Part shown: positions 25,300-37,300 of the stretch, one piece after another
Layout: each line of letters begins with the position of its first letter
Numbering within the stretch: position 1 is the first letter of the stretch
The notes under the pieces: model-generated
The model's input: the letters and a program-made list of their open reading frames with translations, nothing else
Database searches by the model: none
Told to the model about the DNA's origin: nothing
Made by a program: the position numbers and the translations under genes
DNA from: Polytrichum commune
Lineage: Eukaryota > Streptophyta > Polytrichopsida > Polytrichales > Polytrichaceae
Reading direction: 5' to 3'
DNA: 64,000 nucleotides
NCBI GenBank assembly: GCA_950295325.1
Contig: OX485803.1
Span: 37,339,554 to 37,403,553 of the forward strand

Positions 25300-25650
25300 T
25301 TAAGCTGAAGCGCCACCGGATCGGTAGTTGTAAAGCTTGCCGACGACATGGAGGGCGGTCACGAAGCCGATGAAGCAGACGCTCATCACAAGTACGACGG
25401 TGGGCGTGATCTTGAGTCCGGGCGCATCGTCCGTGTAGAAACGCAACATGTTGCTGTTGTTCCCTCCGCTGAACCCTCCCCCTCCTCCTCCGCTCCCTGA
25501 TGATGCTGTCCTCCTCCTCCTCAGACCCGCCGATCCCGTCCCCTTGGGCGGCGCCCCAGCCGAGTTCGATCGCGGCACCGCTCCCCCGCCACTTGCCCCG
25601 CTCGCCCTCGACGTCGTCGTCGACGCCTGGCTCTGCGATCCCTTCGCCAT
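25300..25650 (-). CDS. SEC61B: Protein transport protein Sec61 subunit beta, 116 aa
   Basis: Sec61 beta is the small tail-anchored subunit of the ER translocon (Sec61 alpha/beta/gamma) that receives nascent chains. Residues 70-80 ([11 protein letters not shown]) are the family signature. They are followed by one membrane span at about 81-103 ([20 protein letters not shown]) and a short lumenal tail ([14 protein letters not shown]). Residues 1-69 are cytosolic low complexity, rich in Ser, Gly and Thr with an RRRR patch at 44-47, as in plant homologues of 80-110 aa. The coding region is a single exon. The frame stays open upstream to another ATG at 25872, which would add 74 residues. I chose MAKGSQ at 25650 because it matches the usual plant N-terminus and the upstream residues look like translated leader. 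Identity is secure; the start is likely. Confidence 0.93.
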   Translation of the reverse strand: MAKGSQSQASTTTSRASGASGGGAVPRSNSAGAPPKGTGSAGLRRRRTASSGSGGGGGGFSGGNNSNMLRFYTDDAPGLKITPTVVLVMSVCFIGFVTALHVVGKLYNYRSGGASA

Positions 25651-25990
25651 CGCTGCAAACTTCCTCAACAAACACGCACCAATGCGCGACACCAAATCCT
25701 CGCGCAACAAAACCCTAGTGCGACCTTGCAAGCTTCCTGTGTTGTTGTTGTTGTTGTTTTCTTCCTTTGGTGTGGCCTGGCAGAGTAGAGTAGAGTGGAG
25801 AGGGAGGAAAAGAAACTCAAGCCCTTGAGGATGGTAGGTCTTCCAATTTGGATGGATAGACTTGAGATTCATCCAACACGTTCATCCATTTTCTCGACCA
25901 CTTAGTCACGACCCTCCCACGCGTTCCACCACTTTCTTCACTCAGTCAGCTTTCATCCAACTACCTACCTACCGAGAGCGAGAAAGTCTT
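25651..25990 (-). promoter_or_regulatory. 5' leader and promoter-proximal region of SEC61B
   Basis: The leader holds a telo-box-like AAAACCCTAG at about 25709-25718 (plus-strand reading), an element common near starts of plant housekeeping and translation genes. A (TTG)n tract lies at about 25739-25756. An in-frame ATG at 25872 would extend the protein by 74 aa if transcripts began upstream of it. No TATA box is evident. Function is inferred only from position. Confidence 0.35.
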
Positions 25991-26116
25991 CCTTCCTCCG
26001 AGTGATATCACCCGACGAATGAGGAGGTGCCATGTGGCATCCAGGGTGACTCAAGAATAAAAAAACCACTTACGCTTGTTTATGATGCTATTTTTAGTGT
26101 CATAACATATACACTA

Positions 26117-26455
26117 CACTAAATAGGATATTTAGTGTTTGATACACTAAATACAAACGCATACACTAAATACCAATAACCCTATGAAAGTAAGTAATAT
26201 TAAATGTAAACTCAAACACTAAATATCAACTATGGTAATATGTGGAAGTTACATGTTTGAATTTAGTGCTAGTAAGAATATGATATGTATACTTAATATT
26301 TGGAGTATATATATAATAAGGGAGGTGGTAGTAGGGAAGGTGGCAGCACATTTACGTCTACACACTAATTGTCAAGGAATTGATAATTAGTGTTGAGTAG
26401 GGTAGGGTTGGTAACAACACTAAATATAATCAAACACTAAATATCTTATTTAGTG
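26117..26455. repeat. Cluster of CACTAAATA motifs
   Basis: Eight exact copies of the 9-mer occur in 339 bp: CACTAAATA at 26117, 26145, 26164, 26217, 26418 and 26435, and its inverse TATTTAGTG at 26129 and 26447. The first and last pairs form palindromes like the ends of B1-B3, so this is probably a related, more degenerate element. Confidence 0.6.
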
Positions 26456-26562
26456 TACACTACTATGAGCAATTAGGTTGCCTCTTTACCCATGCAACTT
26501 ACCTTGGATCAAAATAAGATTACGAAAACTTAGAGCTTGTTTATTCATCCGTACATCACTCA

Positions 26563-26896
26563 AAACCCTAACCTCTGTAATGTCACTCCCACTCTTATAT
26601 CCCAAAACCCTAGGAAACAGATGTGCTTAGTTTGAAACTCCCACCTTGTTGTCCCATTTCCCTCCTGTATGTCACATGTTTGACATTAACATAATCCACC
26701 AAAGAATTCAAACCACACGCTCACACACATCATGTTGTCATCATTGTCATTATTGCAACATTGACTTTGTGTTTTTCCATATTGTTACACACTACACTAA
26801 TTCTCTATTATCATGCTTCCAAGTTAACACTATAGGCCTCCTTAAAATCACGTGCACTTTGGTTGCCACAAGCATGATATTAGGGAGGTTAGAGTG
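26563..26896 (+). mobile_element. Family E MITE-like element, copy 1
   Basis: The ends ACCCTAACCTC and GAGGTTAGAGTG are imperfect inverted repeats. Collinear with copy 2 at 27884-28214, including CTCTATTATCATGCTTCCAA and CACGTGCACTTTGG. The 85-aa frame inside is not conserved between copies. Confidence 0.6.
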
Positions 26897-27883
26897 TACA
26901 TAAGTAGATAAAACATTTTATTATTGTTATAGTAAATATACTAAAATAGTGTGGATTGTTGTTATATTAGTGTGGGGCAACCTAATTGCGTATATCAATG
27001 TAGGTATTTGCGAAGGCTTATACCAAATTACATAGACGTCTAGGCTCTAGCAAAGAAAGGGAATTATCATATACGAACGTACCTCTCATTTATCGAACAA
27101 AATGTCACGGCCACTAATTGTCAACATAAGCGACTTTTTAAAGTGATTTTTGAAGTCCCTTTTTTATAATATGTAGGAAAAACAAAGAGGATACTTTTAC
27201 GTTTTAGCATGCAAGAACAAGTGTTGAGCACACTAATGTCGAATGTCACATCTTTACACTAAGGATCAACTTGTTGAGCAATCATATAACCTAAGCATAG
27301 GCTTTGAAATAGGGTGAGTGACACTAAATCCCACAAACAATGTAAGACATGTGGACTAGTGTATTTTAGACTAGTTCCCTAACTCCGTCATGTCTTTGTT
27401 TCAAGGAAAAGGTCGCAAGGGGCCTTTATAATTTTATTTTAACTGTGCAAAAGTTGTTGACCTATATAGTCTCTCTCTCTCTATATATATATATATAATG
27501 ACCAATTAATAGAAATAATAACAACTTTCCATGAACAAAAATCATTTCAATTCCAAACATGTTCACCGATTCTTGGTTGGAATGGTTTCTCTCATATAGA
27601 CTAGGTAGATTTATAATTAAAGACAAATGTACTCATGCTTATTTGACATTGACAATACACATTCAAGATCATAGCGTAATTGATGCACTATGAATTTTCT
27701 TCTGATTAACAGTGTTAGTGCTTAAAAATGCTTTGTAGACATCATGAACTCCAGTCCATATATAAATTGCATGGACAGACTACTAAAAAGTTGTTAACAA
27801 ATCACAATGGACAAATTAACTTTTGATAAGAAATGTGCTTTTGATCCTAAATTCTCATTCTAGTTAGTCTTGAAACAGTGATA

Positions 27884-28214
27884 CACCCTAACCTCCATAA
27901 TGTCACTCTCCATAATGCCACTCCCTCTCTTTATCCCGAAACCCTAGGGAACAGATGTGCATAGTTTAAATTTCCCTCCTTGTTGCCTCCCACATAACAC
28001 AGATTTTGACATTTTAATTATCCACCAAAGCATTCAAACCACACACTTGCACACATCATATTGTCATTAGTGAAATGCTGACTTTGTATTATTCCACACT
28101 GTCACATGCTACACTAATTCTCTATTATCATGCTTCCAAGTTTAACACTATAGACCTTCTTAATAGCACGTGCACTTTGGCTGCCACAGGCATGATATTG
28201 AGGAGGTTAGAGTG
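27884..28214 (+). mobile_element. Family E MITE-like element, copy 2
   Basis: CACCCTAACCTCC start and GGAGGTTAGAGTG end, 331 bp, direct orientation relative to copy 1 and about 990 bp downstream of it. No target duplication is visible. Confidence 0.6.
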
Positions 28215-29315
28215 CAATTTAAAATTGGCTACTAAGAGAAACAGAACATGTTAATTTTGGAGCAGAGACAAGGCAGCGACACAAACACAACAAATTACAT
28301 GGTATGGATTTGAGGCCGCCTTTGACATAAGTTAAACACAATAGAGTTGAATTAAGCTATTCAAGTGAAAAACATTCTAATCAAGTCAAAGTGGCTTTGG
28401 CCCTCAATGAACCAATATAAAAAGTTCTTCACTCAAACCTCCACACCAACTCCAAGCATGCACCAAAAACTTACCTAACATGGAATGTTTTGTATGCATA
28501 ACAACCAACTCCCGACACTCACTCTGGTTGAATTAAAGGATAACTCTAATGCCAACAAGACCATCATAGCAACAGAAGCTCATCAATTCGCTGAACAATC
28601 CTCCAGTGTATGCTCTGTATGCACAACTGGTCCAGGGCTTCAGAAAATGGAATAACCCTATGTAGGTTTGAGTCAGCAAACGAGACTCGGGCTTCGTGAC
28701 ATGCAAGGGAGTCTGGTAGAAACCTGAACCCTTATAGTTTTGTGGTTGATTCATCCCAACTTAATCCAGTATACTGATTTAAAGACTCTGATGCTGATCC
28801 TGGGGTCAATCAACCACAAAAAGAAAAGTCCAAGTTGTAAGCGGTTGCCAACGTTTTACATGCCTGCCACAAAGCCATGGCCAGCAAATGATGTCATGTG
28901 TGAGAGGTAATATCCTGTATGCTCTCGACGAACATAAGATGGAAGTGTCAACCAATTCTACAAACCAACCATTCCAAAGGTTCAGGAATTCTTAGGTTAA
29001 GAAAAATTATATTACATAGAGTGCATTGTGGATGTGATTTAAAGTTACAGGTTCTCTTAAACCCCCACCATGAGCAGTCACTCCTCAAAAATAGGTGGAC
29101 ATTTCTGTAACCCCTTACAAATTTCTCACAAATGCCCCAATGAATATGTGATATCTATTGTTGAGGCGTATGCAAATCTAGCACATGAATAGCAACTGGA
29201 TCTTTTTTTTAAAAGCACACATCCAGACCATATATGGAAAGAGCACAAAGGAAATAGAGGATAGTGACAACCTTTGAATCTATACATACATTGTATACAG
29301 CAGCAGAAAGCCTCC
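28215..29315. other. 3' flank of the PRT1-like gene
   Basis: The part next to 29315 is the probable 3' UTR. A 73-residue minus-strand frame at 28533-28754 has no recognisable domain and no start or splice support. No repeats of note. Confidence 0.35.
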
Positions 29316-30917
29316 TTAGGCGTGAAAAACAACCCGGTAGAACTCTATGTCTTCATCATCCCTACTAAATGTCTCAAACTCTTCATCGTTTGGCCCAAAA
29401 AAATCCTCGATCCCATCACCATTGGATTCAAAAAGGTCATGATGAGTGTCCCCGTCAACATAATCTACATGGCGGAAACTATCTCCAATGGCATCCGCAA
29501 GACTATCTCCATTATTTGCCTCAGTGAGAACCACTGAATGCTGACCTTCCAATCCTCCCACTTCATTGCCATTGCCATTGCCATTGCTGTCCACATTGCC
29601 ATTGACATCGCCGTCACCATTTTGGCTGCTCACACCATTGGGGTTCTGTAAGTATATAGCATCAAGTTCATCACATTCATTAGCAATGATTCTGATGTCT
29701 TCTATACTGATACCACTCCGATGTGCCATCGCATCCAGAAACTGCCTTGCAATGCGGGTTAGAATCTTCTTCTCAACCATTTGATGTTCAGGAGTGTGCC
29801 GTTGGTTGAACCTCCCAACAACACAGCCTGATTCATAACACTTTGAACATAAATCATACCCTATGGTCTCCGGGCAATCTTTGCATTTATATCGCTTGCC
29901 AACTATTGGCATCATCCCACACCCATCACATCCCGCATGATGAACTGCAGTCATTCTCCGGACACCAAGTTCCTTACTTATGGTTTCAGGTTCTGGGGCC
30001 GGTTGCTCAGGTCTAACTCTAGGATGTTCAAGTTCTTCACGGGACACCTCCACAGATCGCTGACCATACTCAAGAGGGAAAACTTTGTCAATGTAGTGAT
30101 GAAGCTCCAAGCAAACTTGCGGGAACAACCCTGGGTGCTCTGCCTTACATGAAGGACAACTCACTGTACGAGCATCGGAAATAACTACACAATGCTCACA
30201 AAACATGTGGCCACAGTTCAGGACGACTGGCCGATGCAGAAGTTTAGAGCAACTCAAGCAAGTTAGATCTGAAATTTTAACTCCAATCTCTACGTTTGAC
30301 GTGTCTTGAAGTCCACCATCACCCTCCATGTTGTTGCCCTTTTTATCAGTTTCTCCTTCATCTAGCATGGGAGCTTTCCCTTTGACAGAAGGATCAGAAT
30401 CACCTACTGATGACGGTCTTAGTGAAGTTGTCCCAGTTGTAGAATTAGGATCTTCACAACTGCTGCTAACTGGTGAGAGGTCCTCAATTTTAGACTCAGA
30501 ACTTTCATTGGAAGAAGAAAGAGTCTCAGTCTCCATGGCCAAGATTTCAGATGCTTCAACTTTAGAAGAACCATCTGTTATAACAGCAGGAGACGAATCC
30601 TTCCTCTGCAGTAATTCATCATCAAACTGTGGAGAAAATACACCTCCATGGGCTTCCTCCTCCTGCACTTCTTTTGCTCGGACAAGGTATTGTTCTCGCA
30701 CAGCTTTGAGAAGGACAAAATGGAGCTGTTCACAAATACGGGGAAAATGCATGTACGGGCGGCGACAAAGAGGACACAGAGACTTGTAGGCTGCACCCAT
30801 AGCTCGATGCACGCACCAGAAGCAGAACAAGTGACCGCATGCATGCACAATAGGCTTGTAAACAAGCTCTAGGCATATGATGCAGTGGAAAGGCTCTGCA
30901 TCATCATGGGTCTCCAT
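29316..30917 (-). CDS. PRT1: PRT1-like RING/RING/ZZ E3 ubiquitin ligase, 533 aa
   Basis: PRT1 is the plant N-recognin that ubiquitinates proteins carrying aromatic N-degrons. Three zinc modules are visible in the family order. RING-1 lies at 12-51 (C12, C15, C27, H29, C32, C35, C48, C51). RING-2 lies at about 220-257 (CLSC, NCGHMFCEHC, CPSC). A ZZ finger lies at about 330-378 (CDGCGMMPIVGKRYKCKDC, then YDLCSKCY and RHTPEH). The VYKPIVHACGH and VVLNCGHMFCEHC blocks closely match Arabidopsis PRT1. The coding region is one uninterrupted exon. The start is ATG 30917; the frame continues 3 codons further only to a TTG. It is longer than the roughly 410-aa Arabidopsis protein because of a linker of about 160 aa between the RINGs and a C-terminal tail of about 150 aa with an Asn/Gly repeat (GNGNGNE) and an acidic end. 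All zinc ligands are intact, so it is probably functional. Confidence 0.93.
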   Translation of the reverse strand: METHDDAEPFHCIICLELVYKPIVHACGHLFCFWCVHRAMGAAYKSLCPLCRRPYMHFPRICEQLHFVLLKAVREQYLVRAKEVQEEEAHGGVFSPQFDDELLQRKDSSPAVITDGSSKVEASEILAMETETLSSSNESSESKIEDLSPVSSSCEDPNSTTGTTSLRPSSVGDSDPSVKGKAPMLDEGETDKKGNNMEGDGGLQDTSNVEIGVKISDLTCLSCSKLLHRPVVLNCGHMFCEHCVVISDARTVSCPSCKAEHPGLFPQVCLELHHYIDKVFPLEYGQRSVEVSREELEHPRVRPEQPAPEPETISKELGVRRMTAVHHAGCDGCGMMPIVGKRYKCKDCPETIGYDLCSKCYESGCVVGRFNQRHTPEHQMVEKKILTRIARQFLDAMAHRSGISIEDIRIIANECDELDAIYLQNPNGVSSQNGDGDVNGNVDSNGNGNGNEVGGLEGQHSVVLTEANNGDSLADAIGDSFRHVDYVDGDTHHDLFESNGDGIEDFFGPNDEEFETFSRDDEDIEFYRVVFHA

Positions 30918-32400
30918 ACTGCTCAAGTTTATGATATATGTTGATGTCGATGTGGTATGCCTCTCAGCCCCAGAACACTAAATAACACACAACCCCTCGT
31001 TGGAGGTATAATCATCAATATATTTCCTCCTGAAACTCCCTGGAAATCGTTCAAGCTGAATCGGTCAATCCCATACGCTTTCTCAGCATCAATCCTTCCT
31101 ATCCGACTCTCTTCTCAAATTCTTTTCCTTTCCAAAAGTCCAGTCTTGGACTATCTAAAATAATTGCCTCCTTTAATTTTCCAAGGTTTATACAGATTTC
31201 TGCATCACCATTGATTCAACGACAATCCACCTTAATTTTTTCCACAGGAGTGAGAGCACAACGCCTTTATGGTCTGAAACAGAAGAGAAGAAAACAGATG
31301 AAATTCAAGTCAGATCTCCAAAGCCGATTGTGCAGTGCTCAAGCAACCCCTCAGGCCTACACACTAACGACCTCTTACAACAAATGAAAGAGATATGTAG
31401 AAGGACCATTCCACTGAGAAACATACCTTCATATAACCACTGCCAAGATACCTAACACAAGTGGCTATTGCAACAAGAAAGAGTAATAGTCCAAGGCTGT
31501 AAATTGCACTCCAAATGACTCTTACAATGAATCCAAATGACAAACTCTCAATCTCGAAAGGAATGAAGGTTTTAGCAATATTGTACCAAATTAGGTGACA
31601 TGTAAGCCTCAACATTGGACATTGAATTTTAGAAAGTAAATTGCAAGGTGTAGAAAAAAAATATGAACGATCAATCTTGGCTAATCACACTTGACTATAA
31701 CAATCTGGCTTTAAAGATTTACGCAAACTATATCAACTACGAGACAAACGAAGTCCATCAACGAAATTAGTGTCGACACCAATACCTGCCTCAACAAAAC
31801 AAAAACAAATAAAGCAGTACAAACGACTGCAAGAAAAAATGTGTTAGTTCCAGATGTGTTTAGAAATCTGAAACGAAACTCAGATGTCTCTCGAGAAAGA
31901 AAGATCACACCACAAGATATTGTAGATGATTAAAGAAGAAAGAACTGCTGAGAGATGACACAAAGCAGTGAGTATGCATGAAGGATCACCATGACCTAAT
32001 TTCTAACTCCCTAACCAAATCAAACGGGCGTCCAAGAACATACATCATCAAATCCAATTACAAGAACTCAGTAGAGAGAGAAACCTAAAAGTAAGGAAAC
32101 CCGGAATGCACGCAACGTCAGGAACCAAAAACCGCAAGAAACCGGACCAAATCTCCACCAAATGACATGAGAAGGGTCTCTAGGGGAAGGGTACGTTTCA
32201 GATCACCTTGTTATGTTCATAAGCTCGGCACCGGCATCGCAATCGCCCGCAAATTTGCGAAGCAGAGCACAGGTCGCAAGCTCGCCACCTCTCTCCAGCC
32301 TTGGGAGCGCAAGCGTGCTGGCAGCACCGCACCATCGCCAAAGAGCTTGCTGGCCAGCAGTGATTTTCTAAATACGTAGATACACACATCTACGTATCAC
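30918..32400 (-). promoter_or_regulatory. 5' region of the PRT1-like gene, probable leader exon(s) and promoter
   Basis: Most of this stretch is AT-rich. A GC-rich island at about 32165-32360 has no close parallel in the flanks and could be a non-coding first exon. On the minus strand it ends in AACAAG before GTGATC, a possible splice donor. The open frames at 31364-31615 and 31711-31908 are hydrophobic only because the DNA is T-rich on that strand, so I do not call them genes. The island also has open frames on both strands with no recognisable product. Confidence 0.3.
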
Positions 32401-32667
32401 GTTATTTCTATGCTAAGCAGTCTCATCCACCTATGGCGCTATAATTAACCCTGGGAATCTCTATCCTCTGTAGATAAAGGATGACTGCTTGTATGTTTAA
32501 TTTGTTAATGGGACAGGTGGTGGGAATCATGGTTAGATAACCCAGGCCCCTAGTCTATTGATTACTCGCTAAGTAGTTAGATCCACGTCATTGCAAAATA
32601 AAAGTATTACATAGCCACGTGGCTCTTGAAGTGCAAACTTGTGTTATATTGCACAAATGCCAAGGAG

Positions 32668-32913
32668 AGGAGAGAGGGAATTATTGTATACGAATGTACC
32701 TCTCATCCATCCAACATAAAATCTTGATCCCCTATAGGTTTTTTGCCGTTTCATCCCAAATGGTCTCAAGGAGAGTAATTTGGGGTTATTAAAGCTAATT
32801 CATGTGTCAAATCAACCTTAAAAAGTAATAGTTGGGATGTATACTATTTCAGGTTTTTTATGTTGGATGAATGAATGAGAGGTACACTCCTATACAATAA
32901 TTCCCTCTCTCCT
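32668..32913. mobile_element. Foldback element F1 (246 bp, arms about 60 bp)
   Basis: Left arm 32668-32728 starts AGGAGAGAGGGAATTATTG and runs through TGTACCTCTCATCCATCCAA. Right arm 32856-32913 is its inverse with few mismatches. Single arms of the same family occur near 10813-10865 and 27050-27110. Confidence 0.7.
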
Positions 32914-32920
32914 AAAGGAA

Positions 32921-33175
32921 AGGGCATTTAGAAATTATTGCATGCGAGTGTACCTCTCATTCATTCGACATAGAAGTCTTGAAATAGTGTGCAATCCGTA
33001 GGTTCACTCTTTTGGTTGATTTCGTTTGATTAATTCTGAAGGTCCCATGTTAGTGAGGACGAAGTCGTTTGAGATAAACATGCCACAAAGATGTATGGGG
33101 TCAAGTTTTTATGATGGATGGATGGATGAGAGGTAGGATACACTCGGATGCAACACTCTCTTCTTGCCCAAGGGG
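32921..33175. mobile_element. Foldback element F2 next to F1
   Basis: Related but diverged arms: GCGAGTGTACCTCTCATTCA at about 32944-32963 and the inverse (GGATGAGAGGTAGGATACAC) at about 33123-33142. It lies only about 7 bp from F1, so the two are tandem relatives or one insertion targeted the other. Confidence 0.6.
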
Positions 33176-33425
33176 AAGTCCTCTTAGGTTAGAAGAAGGT
33201 TGCTCTTTAGACATGAGTGGCTCTTGGCATTCATTTTAAGGTATGTGGGTGTCATTTGGTTGGTTTTTCATGTTCATCATCTTCTATTGTATAGATTTAC
33301 ACAACAAAAGATGTGTTGCATTAGCAAATCTACAATGAAACATATGTAAAAACCGGTTTGAAATTCGGACTTCCTCATATTTAGTTTTGGTTGTTAGAAG
33401 TGCAAGAGGTCATTCGTAATGATTA

Positions 33426-36400
33426 TATTGGCATTTTGATTTGTGTAGTAGGTGCTTGGCATACAAACGCAATAAATTAAATAAATAAACCACAAAAATA
33501 CATGTAAGATTTGTATATAGGAACTAAATTTATTTACAAGCATAAGCTATATATTCCTCAACACCGCACTCTCTGACAAGTAGATCAAGAGGAATGTCCC
33601 TTGAGGCGTGACAACACACAAACACCATATAATTAAGGAGCCTCCAACCTCCACTGGAGGCAACCAAGGTAGCCAAGGTAGACATAACAATAAATAATGT
33701 TTTGCGTACTTTGGTGAAAGGCCTTTAACCCCTAAATGCTTGGGCCTATTTCCAAAAAGTCCAAGCACTACATATGAATAACTTTTATTTACTTAAAGGA
33801 ACACAAATTCTAAAGTTAAACCCTATGTAAGTAGGCAAATATATATTCAAGGTATAACCAAAACCAATATGATTGGACCCTATTTAGAATAGTTACGATT
33901 TTTGCACGTAAAAAATATAAAATTGAAAACAAGTATAATATAAGCATAAAAGTTCATCCAAACTCTCTTTGATGGTATAGATAAAATTGCATTTATTAGT
34001 AGGTAAGGAGATGCAAAGGAAAAAGTTACAAGAGGCACAAGATTGAGGCATCTCTAGAATCTAGTTTGCGTTTTGAACACTTAAATTAAAATTTTCTTAG
34101 CGGTGTAGAATCTACAAATTAGGCCTTCTGCTCAACGTTAGCGGTCAAAAGATGTATTGTAACGTAACTTACACATCTTGTGAAAGAAGCACCCCCACAC
34201 AAAGGTTTGGAAATTGTTGATTTGGCCCTTTGACCAAAAATCGACCACTTTGTGGACGCCCATGCATTTAAGAGTTAAAGGCCTTAAACTTTCCCCCACT
34301 TGACACTTTCTATTTCCATTGATGTTATCCCTTCATGCTTTGCCATAATTGGAGTTTCCTTTTTGTTGCATAGACTTAACCCTAGTGTCCCTCCGCCACC
34401 CTCCAAGTCACCAAATTCTAATTGGGTTGGCCAACTAGCCTCTTATTCCACCATGTCCGCCTCCTTAACCCTCTTCCAGTGGCCAATCACAAAACTGGCC
34501 CTGCCACTAAAGCCACAGAGTCCCCCTGACCAATGCATGGAGAGACACACTACTAAGTCCTCCCATTTGTGTTCACTATAGAGTGTAGAGTAGTTATTGA
34601 TATTTGGAAACGTATCCCAGTCTCTTTCAAACATGTGTCTTTAAAAATGTTTGCTCTTTGATCCTTGCCAAACCACATACCAATCAAATCTAGGGGCCCG
34701 ATTAAGAAAACAAGCCACTTAAAGACCCATCTACCTTGGTAGGGCCTTTCATAGTTCCTACCAATATATGTATGGAAGGCACAAAATCCTAGTAGCTACA
34801 GCACACATCACCAAAGACTCGTTCTTGCATGGGATTCGTATATCCCAAATAGTATACATATAACCGAAGACATCCATCAAGCATTCAAGGCTCCTTTTGC
34901 TAACCCTAGCACCGCTTTGTTTGTGCGTGGGGTGTGTTATGGTATAGACAAATTCAACTCTCACAGATGCACCGAAAACTTGTCCATGAATGAAACTACT
35001 CTAACAACACACAACATACTCTAATCACACGTGAAAATAAACAAAAAAGCATGCAAAATAAGGGCACTAAATATGAAATTTAGTGTCATATGGTATTTTA
35101 TGTCACGATGGTAACTTCTCCGATGACAGTTCTCATGAATAAGTTGACAAATATTGTCATCGGTGATGGATGAGTTCATCCAGTGGCCAAAACTCTACCT
35201 TCTCTTGTCAGCAACTTGTGATGAAATATTGTCGTGGATGGTTGAAATTTGGATGGAAAATCACCTGGTAAGTGATAGTAATTGCAACACTGTATATATA
35301 TAATCCCCGAATTTGTTTTACAAGGAATGACAAATAATGTTGGTTGACATTTAATGTTGGTGACACTAATACCACAGTTTACAATTAGTCTTGAGCAAGA
35401 CAAGTAGAATTGGTGACACTAAATATCGTATTTAGTGTAGTGTCTACAAGATAAAATCTGAAAACCCAATTGCTATATACGCTCCTGCAATCATAACTTA
35501 TCTAACCCTCATGTTATGTGCCAAGAAAAATTGCCAACAAAACCCACATCGGGGCCCTCAAGAGCTCCAATTCGAGAGCTCAAATTCATTGCCTTCAATT
35601 CTTGCCCACGGGATCTTCTCCAAGATTGCACGGTGGTCTTGCAATGCTTGAAAGATTTGAGCAGGCAACCTTATGCTTAAGATTGGCAAATATCTTAGTG
35701 CTTGGATCACCCGAGCCTCAAGTCAATTCATGAGGCCCAAATTTAGAAATTTGAGTATTCTGTGCCGATCAACGGGGAGAACCGGCTGCTAGTTACAGAT
35801 GAACCAGTTGAGTTTGAGAAATAACCGGTTGAAGTTCGAGACTTCAGGAGAATTACCCACCATTTTTAGAGGAATCTATGAAATATACCTCAAAATATTA
35901 ATGAGAAACCAAAAGAGCACAATATGTAACCAGATGGACTTGGAAACAATAGGATTTTGGCAGATTTTGCCCAAAAATCTCCCTAGACACTGTTCTGTGC
36001 TTGACTTCTGTACTATGTTTCATAATTAATGGATCATTTATCCACAGCTCAAATTCATATTGGTGAAGCACTGGTGTCCACTTTTCTTTTTATTTGCACC
36101 CAAAGGTATCCTCATCGACGAGTATTTCAACCAAACCTTCAATTAGATTACCTAATGGTGTTACAACAATTCAAAAAGTGCTTGTGATGAACCTAAACCC
36201 TGAATTTTTAGATCACTTTTGACACAATTGGCTAAAAATGGGACTATATACATACCTCAGATAGGTTCACGTCTTTGTGTGTATCAAGGCCCAAACAGGG
36301 CCACTCAAATGCTTACTAGTGGAATGTGAGCCACTCCTTGCACAATAGACATGAAAAGGAGAAAAATCATCAAATACCCACAGATGCAAATATCGAATGG

Positions 36401-37300
36401 GCCAATATTGGGGAAGTCTGTTTGGCTGAGATCATTGTAAGCACCATCTTTGAAGATAATATTTCCTCATTGATTGCCTATGTTTTAGGTGCCAAAAAAC
36501 AATTACCAAGTACAGTAGTGGAATTTCAACTCTTGGCCCCAAATTCAAATTTATTAGCTAGTTAACAAGATCTTGCTAAAGCTGCATTGGTGCGGAAACA
36601 ACATAGGTAAACTGGAACCAAGGAGATAGTGATCATCCTCCTGTAAGATGACACAAGGAATTGTTCTGGGTTGTTAAAATATGCAAATGGTCCAAACAAT
36701 GATCTCTAAAAGACTACACCAGAGTGGGGTGGCTTCTATTACATTAAGGAACATTTGTATCCGATGAGGAATAGACACAAGACCACTATCCCTGAACTAC
36801 TGACAGTCATCATGATCGACCATGATATATAACCCACCTGAATTCTTCAATTCAAGACAGAAAACTATGACGATGCAAGTATAGTTGCAAAATTACAAAC
36901 TCAAGCACAGAGCTCGAGTTGTGAAGATGTATCTGCACAGGATGGGTCATTGCAATGGCAATTCCCATGTAAAGAATCAGGGCTTTACTCTTCCCTTCCT
37001 TGTAAGCTGTTGGCCCCCACAGCAGGCAGGCAACCCTGTCAACCCAAAATAACAGAGAGCCCTAGACCATAAACTCTACCATACAAAAATTGGATTCAAA
37101 TTAGAAAGTTTTTATCCTCCGCACGACTCTGCCTAAGCGTGTATCGCTGGTCTATGGGCCTGTGTTGTAAATCATGATACCTGTCCGATGCTGCCGTTCT
37201 TGCTGAGTACTACTATATATTCTAATGCCTACTTCTACTTTCACTCCTCCACCCAACTCGCCCATGGCTGTCATACAGTCGCAGCTGTAGTGAAACAGAC
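33426..37300. other. Gene-free stretch between foldbacks and the C2H2 gene
   Basis: Contains the inverted family C fragment at 34578-34742, element B1 and the dispersed repeat at 35770-35995. 36000-37300 has no coding frame of note, and its right end is presumably the 3' UTR of the C2H2 gene. Confidence 0.4.
35064..35438 (-). mobile_element. CACTAAATA-ended element, copy B1 (375 bp)
   Basis: Both ends are near-palindromes built from CACTAAATA and TATTTAGTG (35064-35085 and 35416-35438). The reverse complement aligns along its whole length with copy B2. Shared blocks include CCTTGTAAAA, TCCAAATTTCAA and AACTTATTCAT. No ORF and no clear target duplication. Confidence 0.65.

Noticed and set aside
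31364-31908. Two membrane-like minus-strand frames upstream of the PRT1-like gene
   Set aside because: Hydrophobicity follows from T-rich DNA. There is no joined model, start context or known family.
32167-32389. Open frames on both strands in the GC-rich island (Arg-rich on +, Cys-rich on -)
   Set aside because: Composition follows GC content and neither matches a known protein; more likely a non-coding leader exon.
35064-35438. Assignment of CACTAAATA-ended elements to the CACTA superfamily
   Set aside because: The first five bases fit, but no 3-bp target duplication is seen and the motif is a self-palindrome, so I left the superfamily open.
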